Shown here one piece after another: positions 24,201 to 36,200 of a stretch of 64,000 nt of DNA (within the stretch, counting starts at the first letter, position 1; every line of letters starts with the position of its first letter). This DNA comes from Henricia sp. BOLD:AAB3569 (lineage: Eukaryota > Echinodermata > Asteroidea > Spinulosida > Echinasteridae). The notes under the pieces are model-generated. The model was not told the DNA's origin and did not search any database. It saw only the letters and a program-made list of their open reading frames with translations. The stretch spans positions 620,001-684,000 of the forward strand of contig JBBELK010000438.1 of NCBI GenBank assembly GCA_037783545.1, given 5' to 3'. Made by a program: the position numbers and the translations under genes.

Positions 24201-27200
24201 AAACATGCCTAAAGTGAGTTTCTCCGGGGCATATAGCCCTACGTCACGGACTGCTTTGGACAGGTGTGCACATGCCCAACATGCCCATTTATTTTTATAA
24301 TCTAACACTCCAAAATTGAAGATGTGGTAAACTGGTGCATGATTTTTTTTCCAGTCGAATATCCATTAAGAATCATTTTACGGACCACCTTTAAAAAAAA
24401 AAAATTATCCCTTATTTCCCGGAAGGACCTCAGTTTCCGTTCACCAGTGGCGGATCTAGGCTCATCTATATATAACGATTGGAAAACTTTTAAAAACAAA
24501 TATAACAACAGTGTTACATAATATTTTTTGTGTGTGCATAAATTAATGCTGAATGAATGGTTAAAAAAGCACCTTCAGTTGGCAATTTCTTCCAAAAGGG
24601 TACCATTTTACACTGGGAAAATCATGTGGTGTTTGTTACCATGTTTGTTACCATTGCTGTCAACACTAGAAAAGCGAAAGAATATCGCCCAGAATCTGAA
24701 ATAGAGTCTGATTTTTCTTGTCAACTCGTGAAGTTTAGGTAACTGCAAAAAATGTTGTATTGGGCTTACAGGACAATGGAAAATCCGGCGTATTCCTTAA
24801 GTTTGTATTTCTGTATTTTAGCAGGTGTTGTTTCATTCAAACACAATACAATACAATTGCAGGCATGCAAACTGTGGATAACAGGTATGTGTGAAATTTC
24901 CTCTTTTTAACTTCTCATTTTTCCCAGGCCTTTTTTCATTGTTTTCGTATTCAAAAGTATAGAACGTTTCCACGTTAAGTTCTCTTTTATGTTACTGGAT
25001 TCCCATTTGCCTCCCTCGTATTGTTTACTGCTCACATCCCTGACCAAGCAACTGCCCACCGAACATCGCTCCCCAAACACGCATTTATGGGAATCACGCT
25101 TTATGATTTATATAACGGAGGTATATATATATATAAACACCGTAATGTTATCTTATAACCGTATAATCCTATGCCACAGAGTCATTTCTCTCATGGAAAA
25201 GAAACAAAATAAGCTATGTACAACGGCTTTTTAATATCTAAGTCATACTTTTTAATATCGAAGTCGCATAGTACTTGCTACGCGCTTTACGAACGGCTTG
25301 TGTACATTGTATTGTACAGCATACACATACAGCTACACATGCCCTGTGAGAAGACTAGCGCGCGCCAGCGCCACATACGAATGCGTGTGTGTGAGCACGT
25401 GGTTCGCTGCATGTTAGTCTTTTCTCGAGTGTTACTAACGGCGCGCGCTAAATTAGCACTAATTAAGACCATTCTTAAACCAAATTTGCACCATATTTTC
25501 CGTTCTTACGTTATATTTTTGTGACCAGCACGCTGTTGGCTATCATATGGTGCCAGAATTGTGCTTGGGCGCAGAAGTCTAATTAAAACGGATTTTTTGA
25601 CTAATTAAGACCGTTCTTAAATTAATTACGCACCATATTTTCCGTTCTTACGTTGTAATTTCGTGATTGGCACATTGTTGGCTATCATTTGGTACCGGAA
25701 TTATGCTTGGGCGCGAAAGTCTAATTAAAACCGATTTTTGGGGGTTTTGTCAGCGTCCCCCTCCCCAAACGCACCACCCCTGTTTTGCAAGAATTGCCTT
25801 TCCACAGTTACCACGGTCATTACAACTCATTTTAGCAGTCAAACCTTTTGGGCGCAAAAGTCACATCAAATCCCAGTGGGCTCCCGGACTATAACGTTAG
25901 CATAACTTTTCTGGTACAGTATAAGCACACGTTTTCAGCTAGCGCTTAAGCAGCTCTATGAATTCTTTTTTTTGTGTGTATACTACATGCAGACAATAAT
26001 CTGTCAGCAATGTACAGTATGCATGCAGTGTATCAGCAGGGTTAGTTTTGACTGCTTGCTTTCCAACAGCCCTAGTGGATAATAATAGGACTTCAAAAAT
26101 GCATGTCAACACTGTAGCGGCACCTTTTATGCACCGTACTTTTATGTAAGCACTGACTTACACGTTTACTTTATTAACGTATAGTTCGTGACTGGACTTT
26201 GTCTGCAGAGACACAACACGAACTGTTATACAAATATTGAGCCTAGGAGCATGCTGGGATAGGGTCAAAGGTTATTCTTGTTAAGATGGCCGACGCTCCC
26301 CAATCACGTTTAGATTTCGTTCTGCCAATAAATAATCCTTAATTGTTGTTTGATGAATCAATCCCCGGAGTCACCTAACTTCTTACTCGGCATTCGAACA
26401 TTTAAGTAACAGGGAAACCGTTACACTGGCGTAGTCGGCAGGATGCCGCGTTTGAAGTGTGATTTGCGTGGATTTTAGTGTGCCGATTTTGTGGAAATTG
26501 ACTGAACAGAACAGTGAACATGGTGAAAGTAAAAAAAAAAAAAAATACCATGATGTTTGAACATGAACAGTAACATGATAATGCGGGATATAAGAGACTG
26601 ATTGAAGACTGTAAAAAATTGTCATCGGGTCGTGAGTAGTTCTACAAAATCTTTTGCCGTTTTTATGGTAGGATTTTCAAAACACTTTTGATTCGTTGCA
26701 ATTTTAGCTTGGTCATCAGTAGCTAAGATAATCTCAGCTCTTTTTTTATCATTTTTCATTGGGATGTGGTCTTTTCACGCGTAGAGCTGAGAGAACTTAT
26801 GAACATGAACCCGCCATCGCAAAAACAGGACAAAACAAATGTGTCATTTTCTCACCGTGACACACTAATTCCCCCTAAAACTCACCCAAACCTTGCCAGG
26901 CATAACCACTACGCAGGTCCTTGAGGGAAATAACCAGCCACGATGATTATTTTGCCAACAATTCCAACAAAACAAACCGGTATTCTCACAGCCAGTGCTG
27001 TTGTCTTGTGTTTTAAATGATAATGTGTCTTCTCGTCGCGTGACCCATAGTCTGTGTACAAAGGAATTTGTATGCGCGTCGGTTACCAGTGCACGTGCGG
27101 CCTACCAGTCAAACCTATTTCGCTGTGCGGACGTGATTACGAAATAGGTTTGACTGGTAGGCCGCATGTGCACTGGTAACCGACGCGCATAAAAATTCCT

Positions 27201-30200
27201 TTGTACACAGACTATGGGTCACGCGACGAGAAGACACATTATCATTTAAAACACAAGACAACAGCACTGGCTGTGAGAATACCGGTTTGTTTTGTTGGAA
27301 TTGTTGGCAAAATAATCATCGTGGCTGGTTATTTCCCTCAAGGACCTGCGTAGTGGTTATGCCTGGCAAGGTTTGGGTGAGTTTTAGGGGGAATTAGTGT
27401 GTCACGGTGAGAAAATGACACATTTGTTTTGTCCTGTTTTTGCGATGGCGGGTTCATGTTCATAAGTTCTCTCAGCTCTACGCGTGAAAAGACCACATCC
27501 CAATGAAAAATGATAAAAAAAGAGCTGAGATTATCTTAGCTAGGTCATCAGCACATGTACGTCAACAAACATGGCTGAAAGAGCAGTTTATCTCCGTCGC
27601 TATACTGGGCAGTATATTACCCAACTCTGTCAGTTAAACCACATTGACATTAATGAGATTAGGACCAAGCAGGAGAGAATTGATAGCTTGTGTGACCTAC
27701 CATACATGAAAGAGCCTGTTGAAGAGCAGTCCCCGCAAAAGTCTGACATCCTGATACTGCAGATGATTGAGAAATTAGAAGCAACCAGAAAGAGTGAAAC
27801 AGAGGCACTTTGTCAATCTTTATTGAAAGCTGTGTCAGAGGTCACAAAGCCTCCCATCCAAGAAATACGGTTTGGCCCTGAGCTACCCGATTTCCATAAA
27901 CTTTCTGCTGATGATGACATCACCTGTTATCTTGCGACATTTGAACGCATGGCAACTGCTGCAAAGAAACCCAAAGCAGAGTGGCCACGCCTTTTGGAGC
28001 CCTACCTTACGGGGAAAGCGCAACAAGCATTTCATTCACTGACCGAAAGTGATAAAAAGGACTTTGACAAAATCACTGCCATAATCCTGAGACGATATCA
28101 GCTCACTCCAGAAGCATACAGGCTAAAGTTTAAGCATTCTTCAAAAAAGCCTGACGAAACCTTTGAAGAATTTGCCACACGCCTGAACCTGTACTTCCAG
28201 AAGTGGACGCAGCCGTCCGATCAGTCAAAATCCTGTGCTGATACTACCAGAATATTTGATCTTGTGTTGATAGATCAATTCCTGTCCACTGTAGCAGATG
28301 AAACCTTGTGCCTGAGGTTGAGAGAAAAGCGCTTTACGTCGCTTCAAGCCGTAGCAAAAGCGGCCGATGAATACATTCTGAACCGAAGAATGTCCAATGC
28401 TGATGTGAGTGTCCCCAGACATCACCCTCCTAACAACCAGAAGTTCCGCCCACCCGGTACTTTCAAGTCGAACCGATACGACAACCAGTCAACACCACGT
28501 GAGGACCCAAAGCCAAGTGACCATACTGCCAACTCTTCATTTGTGAAGAATCGTGTGAATGCACCCCCCAAGCAAGGAAGTATGAGAGGCTCATATGAGA
28601 TAGTCTGTTTCAGGTGCCGCCAGATGGGTCACCGAGTGGCAGATTGCCCCTACCCGCCACCACAAGGCAATGAAGTGAAACAAATAAAAGCTGAAGTTAG
28701 GCAGTCACAGCCTAAACCTGTGGAAACTCAGTTCAAAAAACCTGAGACACTAAGAGCGCAAATAAACTACCTGATGACGACTTCTCCGTCAGCCACTTGT
28801 CCATATGATGGTGGTGGCCCATACATTGCTGTGAAAGTTGAAGGTCGAGAGATAAGAGCCTTAGCCGATACAGGGTCTTGCATATCTCCCTCATTACTGA
28901 AGAAGCCTGTGGAAACCTTTTGTTAAATGGTTTTCCAAATTCTGTGCCAACGTCTTTGTCCATGGTTGATGGGACAAAGCTACAAACGACAAGTCATGTG
29001 CAGACTACAATTGAAGTAGGCGGAATTGACACGAGCCTCACCCTACACGTTGTTGACAAGTTGCCAACACCCATCCTGTTGGGAAGAGACTTTGCTAAAC
29101 AAGTCAAGTTAGTTATGGATTTCGATTCTAATTCCTACTGGCTTGGAAGTGGAAGCAACCCTCGTACCAAATGGCCTCTACTTGGTCTCCCCGAAAATCT
29201 GCCTGTACCGTGCCCTGAAGTTAGTGAGAACAATCCCTCACAAAAGTCATGCCTGAGTGAAGAGACAACACAAACTGAAAATCATGACTGTGTTGCACAC
29301 TTATTAGAAGAGTTCCCTGAGGTGTTGAATGAGAAACCTGGGCGTACAAATGTTGCTCAGCACTACATGTACATAGATACAGGAGAGTCTTCCCCAGTTC
29401 GAAGTTTCCCCTATCGTACATACATGTACATGTACACAGATCGACGAGACTCGCTCAGAAACCAGCTACAAGTAGACAAAATAGCTGAACCCCCTGACCC
29501 CCCTGATCCCCCTGATGTCCCCTTGCAGAAGGTGACCGAACAAAATGAACACTCACGAAAGAAGAGGAAACAACACTATGACAAACACCGCCGGCGCCGT
29601 CCACCGAAAATCAACAATTGGAGATTCAGTGATGCTCAAGACACACCCACAGTCTAATGCTGGAAAACATTTTGCAGCAAAGCTGGCCCCTCGATGGTGT
29701 GGGCCATTTTCCGTTATTGAGCAGCTTACCCCTGTGAACTATAAACTTTTGGCGAACAATGGCAGTGGAAAAAACATTGTCGCCCACGCAGACCAAATGA
29801 AAGCATGCTAACTCTATAGGCAAAGTGACAATCAAACCAAAATAAGCATTTTTGGAAAATTGCTGTTTAAGCTGGTCTGAACAGTAGTGAAACCAAAAAA
29901 GTGATTTACATTTTTTCTGGCCTATAGAAATAGTAAATTACCAAAAAAAAGAAGAAAGATTCTTACTCCATTATTTGTTTGGTCTCATTTTCATTGTTGT
30001 TTGCACAAACTCGCTGGAACAAACAATTTTTATGTGAGAAAAGAAACTATGCACAAGCTCTGCATAAAAGTTCTCTATAAAAAAGAAAAGACTTTGAGTA
30101 AAGTTTACAAAAGTACATGTATGTTGAACTTTAAAGTTACAAGTGTTAACCTGAAAAAAATGTATACTTTGTCTTAGTGGAGGGGAGTGTAGCGGCACCT

Positions 30201-33200
30201 TTTATGCACCGTACTTTTATGTAAACACTGACTTACACGTTTACTTTATTAACGTATAGTTCGTGACTGGACTTTGTCTGCAGAGACACAACACGAACTG
30301 TTATACAAATATTGAGCCCAGGAGCATGCTGGGATAGGGTCAAAGGTTATTCTTGTTAAGATGGCCGACGCTCCCCAATCACGTTTATATTTCGTTCTGC
30401 CAATAAATAATCCTTAATTGTTGTTTGATGAATCAATCCCCGGAGTCACCTAACTTCTTACTCGGCATTCGAACATTTAAGTAACAGGGAAACCGTTACA
30501 ACACCGGACACCGTGTTTACACTTGATCCCGAGTTCGGGGTCGAACACCAAGCTCAGGATCAACCCCGGATCACAAACTGAGTGTAAACGCTCTCGGAAC
30601 CAAATTGGCCCCGTATCAGACCCCGAGATTTTGTTCTCGCGTTGGCAGAGGGTTGGATCCTGAGCTCTGGATCATTTTGCGGTTAGATAAGCAATTAATC
30701 TTTAACGCATCCTGCCGCGTCTGCACAGCCATAGCGGGAAAAAGCCCGCGAAAGTAGACCATATGCATCTTTGTCATGCTTGTTAAGTCGTGTTTATGGT
30801 TTTATAAAAGTTATTATGAAAGCATGTAAACCATTCAACTTTAAAAAAAATAAATTATTGTTGATGATTTTAATAGGAATACCTTTTCCATTGTCATTTC
30901 TGTCGCAATAAAAAGGTTACATTTTCAAGACAATTTGGGGTTTTTGTCATGCAAGTGTGTGAAACTGCTGCTGGCCGATTGAGGCAGTGTGTGAAGCGTG
31001 TGAAGAAATATGGTAGATACGCGCAAAACTCGGACTGTGTTGTTATTTTACAACATTTTTGGGGTTTGGTAATAATAATTTTAAGATTTTTCTGGGTATG
31101 AATTCCGTTCACTGCCGTGCATTAGGTCTATGGAACATGGCAACAAAAGTTTTAAATTGATGAGTGTTTTTTCAATCCAAAAATCACTTACCGGTACTTT
31201 TAAAATGTAAACACGTTTTGGTGATTATTAAGTCATAAGGAGAATAAGTGGCGACCAGTTAACGGAATTATTTCCTTTTTCTGTTACATGTATTTAGATT
31301 ACGAATGTCGAGTACTGGAGAATAACATCTATGGTTTTGTTCAACCCGGTCTATTGTATTGTCCTGGAAATAGTTACTTGACGAGTGGCTTTGCTAAATT
31401 GCAAGTCATCCTACAAAATGCAGTGGCTTCAGTGAGTATCTCATGGGGACTGTATCAAACGCCCATAAGGGACTTTCGCATCCTGCGGCCATCTTGAAAA
31501 AAGTTTCAGTAGAGGGGAACAAAATTGCTGGCAACCAATAAAAAAGCCCTAATGGCAAATACCTCACCGACTGACGTCATTTACGTTGGCGCTAATCATT
31601 GGCTGCCAACAATTTTGTTTCCCTCTGCTGGATCTTTTTTCTAGATGGCGGGGGGATGCAAAAGTCCCTTATTGTATCATTTGCAGTTTTTGTTTTGTTT
31701 TTGTTTTTCAAATTGCAGGAACAAATGAACAACGGCATTCATAAATACCTTAGACAGTTTCCGCATTCCTATTGGCTGAGAGCACATTACGTGGGCAGTT
31801 TTAAACGAATGATCAAGGCCCAACCAGTCTTAATTTTTAATAAACACAAATTTAGCAAATGGTGCCCAAAACTATGCAAATGAAGGTGCCCAAAACTATG
31901 CTAATGAGATGCAGTTATGCCTGTCCCGACTCCATTTCACTGAGTTATGTGGTACACACTTTTTAAAGGTAGAACGCATGATTGGTAAACTGTTTAAGTG
32001 GTGTTAATTCCTGTTGTGATGAGAAGCCCATGTTGATAAATCTGCCCTGTAAATATGTCAGCCACATATACCAGTAGGTGCAGTAATACTTCTGAAATTG
32101 TGAAAAATCCATGCATGGTTTTGTTTTGAGTTCATTGGTAAAAAGTCTTTTGCAAAAGACCTTTTAGAAAACCATCTTCAGTTAATTTCTTATACAAAAT
32201 ACCATTTTGGACTGAAATAAAATCATTGTTATTAACATATGTTTAGTAAGGTTTTTCTTGTCAACTCGTGAACAATTTAATTTGGGGTCACTGCAAATGA
32301 GGTGTTTTTTTAATCGAGATCACCACTCCCTCATGTACGGAACCAGACTATTGGGCTGTTGGCTTCACACAATTTCTAAACCATGGAGACTGTTTTTCAT
32401 AGTTTTCTGGGAATATAGATAATAGACTAGAGGTTGGTTCTTATCACACACACACACACACACATCCTCAATCACACAGGGAGATACACGGAATGCCATT
32501 TGTATTATATATTTTTTATTATATAACGCCCAAGTAGATCCTTGTCATCTGATTGGACGGCAGCAGCTTACGTGTCGTTCAATATTTAATCCATTTAATG
32601 CTACGTCACTAACCGTGCAGTTTTGTTCAATTTGCCGTGCAGTTTTGTGGACATACTTTTTTTTCATTGCACGGTGCGGGTGCACCCAATGTACGCGCAG
32701 TCAGCCTGCACGAACATTCGCAGGCACGCACACACGCACACACGCATGCACGCAGTGTGTGTATGACTATAGTCATGTTTAGATGGGCACTACCTTCGGT
32801 AAGGTAAAGTTAACCCGACAGTCCAACTACCAACGACGCGTGTTCACACGGTGCTTTAACAACGCCGCGCAGGCATGCTTGCACACGGCCCATATACCAA
32901 AGGTGCACGCTCGTAAGTAGCGCGCTACTCATAAGATTTCTTGTGAGTAAATCGTCGTTGGTAACTTGTAAGTAAGTGCGTCCACACGGTCACTACTTAC
33001 GAGCTTACTCACAAGCGCCCACTACCAACGACTTACTCACAAGTTAACAACCATCGTCTGAAAGCACATATGCATGTGTGACGACCCCGACACAAACGTT
33101 TTTACAACTCGCAAGTGCAAGAAACTTGAAGGGTAAGCCTGAATAAATGTTTTTTATCAATGTAGGATGACAAATAATGAATGTTTTCATTTGTGCAATG

Positions 33201-36200
33201 AAAGGAATATTTTCAATCGATGAAAATATTTCATGAAAATATTCCTCCCATTGCACTCATAAACATTCATTATTTGTATGGTACATGTATTTGCGGAATG
33301 TTGACCCAGCTTTACTGACCCAAGGATTTAGTTCAATAAATTTAATAGTTTGCTTCTTTCACCACGCAGGTGGCTGCAAATAAGTCGCTTCCAATGCCAG
33401 ATTTTCGAGTACGGATGATGCCCAAGACCCGATTTGTCCAGCTGAAACCCAGCGAAATGAGAGTTGTTGCAGCGATTCTTTACATTGTGACGTACGCCGT
33501 GTTCATCGGAGTCTTGCTGTCTAATCTGGTCTATGACAAGGAGAAGAAAATTAAGGAGAGCATGCTGATGATGGGAATGTCCAATAGCACATACTGGTCA
33601 GTTTTTCATTGAACATGAGCGTAGGCTGGTTTGGGTCAGGGGAGGGAGCGGTATTTGAGTGAGGGTACACATGTCTACTACATGTATTATAGGTACCAAT
33701 GTCTTTGTATGATATTGAAGCTACCGTAAGAGTTGGGAAGTTGATCAGAAATTGTTTTCTTTAAAATGACTCGTCTAGCCTTAAAATATGCAGATTGGGT
33801 GGAAAAAACCCCAAAATGTTGAAACACTTTCATTTTCAAGCCATTATCAACTTCCCAATTCTTTCCGCTACTGCCTGAAATACTGCACCCCCAACACTGA
33901 GATTTTGGGGGAGGGGAGGGAAGGTGAGAGGGGGTGGGGGGTGGGGGGTGGGGGGTGGGGTGTGGGGTGGGGTGGGGTGGGGTGGGGTGGGGTGGGGTGG
34001 GGTGGGGTTTCTCAAAGGCACGGTACATGAGCGTAGGCTGGTTTGGGTCAGGGGAGGGGGGTGCATGGTAGGGGTAGGGGTAGGTACAGGTACGGTGGTA
34101 CATATGTCTACTACATGTAGGTACCTATACCGGGGTATGTCTTTGTACCCATGAGTTGGGAAGTTGATCAGAAATTGTTTTCTTTAAAATGACTCATCTA
34201 GCCTTGAAATGTGCAGATTGGATGGGGAAAACACCAAGGGCTTAAGCTTCAAAAACAGTAGATATATCAAGATCCCAATTTCTTTGTAACAATGTCGACA
34301 GTGCCCTAATTTTTTTACACAATTCAGGCTGACTTGGTTCGTCCTGTATGGAGGCATCATGATCCTGGTGTCATTTTTAATTGCCATTTTGAGTAAATTC
34401 GCTTTGGCTACCGTACCCAATGGAAATATCCTGCTACTATTCCTGATTTTCTTCCTGTATGGAATGTCAAGTAAGTTGCATATTTATAACTACCTCACTT
34501 TTTCGGGAGAATGTGCACAGAAATCTGAAATTGTGACCCGTCATCTTTTTTGGACAATTTGAAATTTCAGCACCTTTCCTACAGAAAGGTGCAGTTGTGG
34601 ACAAAAATAATCATGTGGTGTTTAAGCCTAAAGCGGGCCTCCCACTGTGCGATTTCTGCTACGAATTTCCTACGATTGGGTACGATTCTGTGTAGAGTCT
34701 ATAGACAGTCTCTGGTGATCGTACCAATTCGTAGGAAATTCGTGGCAAAAATCGCACAGTGGGAGGCCCGCTTAACATATATCGACATTGCAACTGGAAG
34801 CAATTAGTGGCAACTGGGAGCAACTGATCAGTTGCATGTACATGCACTGAAAAAATCCCAGTTGCCGCGAGTTGCTCATGTTTTACTTTCTTGCAACTAC
34901 ATTCAGTTGTACCCAGTTGAGGTCAGCTGCGTCGATGTGTATGCGTAATTGCAACTAGTTGCTGTCAGTTGCTCACATGCTTCTGGGCCCAATTCCAGTT
35001 GCAATTTTCATGTACGCTAGGCTATCATCAACACTGAGGAAGGTGTTTCTCATCAACTTGTGAAGTAAAATTAATTGTAGGTCCCTGCAAATGATACAAT
35101 GGGCCTTTAAATGTTCCTAGGAGCCGTCCAAAGTTGTCAAAATTTTCACGGTTCTATAAAGCGTAGGAAGGGGGCGGGGGGAGGGGGGTTCGAGAGCAGT
35201 GTAGGACTTTACATGCACTGTAAAATGTTGACACTTCATGGTACTGACAGAAACATTTTGATAAGTAGTATTTCGGAGGGAGGGAGGAGGGTCTGTTGAA
35301 TGTTGACAACTTTTGACGGCCTCTTAATTTTTTTCTCCCCAGTGGTCAGTCTGTCTTTCGTGCTGACTCCATTCTTCAACAAAGCCGTTGTGGCCGAGAG
35401 GATTGCAACCCTCGCCACTTTGGGCATGGGGCTCATCTTTTTTCCCGTGGGTTTCTTCTCGGCAGATATTGCCTTCGTCTACAAATGGTTGCTAAGTTTC
35501 ATCTCGCCCCTTGCACTGGGTCTTGCCTTAGATCAGGTATATGCTGTCACTTTGAACCCAATAATGTTCTCTTTGCATTCATACAACCCTATTCAAAGAC
35601 ATATTACATGACTAGAAAACGTTTATTAAAAACGGGAACAGCATTACATAATTACAGAATAATGTGGAAAAAGTTGTTGAATGAATGCTAAAAAAATTGT
35701 CTGCAGACAAGTTTATTTATTTTGTTCAAGCACCCCACTTGGCATTTTATCCTATAAAGGTACCATTTTACAATGGTGTTTATTACCATTGCTATCAACA
35801 CTTTTCATCAGATTTGTCTTGTCAACTTGTGAAGTAATATTTTGCAATCCCAGCTTATGACATGACTAAATGTCCCAGTGCACTATTTTTTTCAAGCAAA
35901 CCTTACAAAATCCCCACCCCCCAGCCCCTTCCCCCTCCCCTCCCCCTCCTCTCCCCCTCCCCTTCCCCCTTCCCTTCCCCCTTCCCTTCCCCCTCCCCTT
36001 GCCCCTCCCCTTGCCCCTCCCCTTGCCCCTCCCCTTGCCCCTCCCCTTGCCCCTCCCCTTGCCCCTCCCCTTGCCCCTCCCCTTGCCCCTCCCCTTGCCC
36101 CTTGCCCCTCCCCTTGCCCCTCCCCTTGCCCCTCCCCTTGCCCCTCCCCTTGCCCCTCCCCTTGCCCCTCCCCTTGCCCCTCCCCTTGCCCCTCCCCTTC

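Larger units (their letters stand above)
26113..30500 (+). mobile_element. Ty3/Gypsy LTR retroelement, Mag-like, internally deleted
   Basis: Two 313-bp LTRs (TGTAGC...TTACA) enclose a tRNA-Ser primer site, a gag frame, a broken protease, a short start of reverse transcriptase, an integrase tail and a polypurine tract. Most of reverse transcriptase, RNase H and the integrase core are missing. The LTRs differ at only 3 of 313 positions by my reading (26152/30227, 26264/30339, 26333/30408), so insertion was recent. tRNA-Ser priming and a zinc-knuckle gag are known for the Mag lineage. An 823-bp palindrome sits in the leader. Non-autonomous. Confidence 0.92.

Noticed and set aside
28870-28930. 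Programmed gag-pol frameshift
   Set aside because: No slippery heptamer seen, and a second frameshift plus a large deletion show decay.
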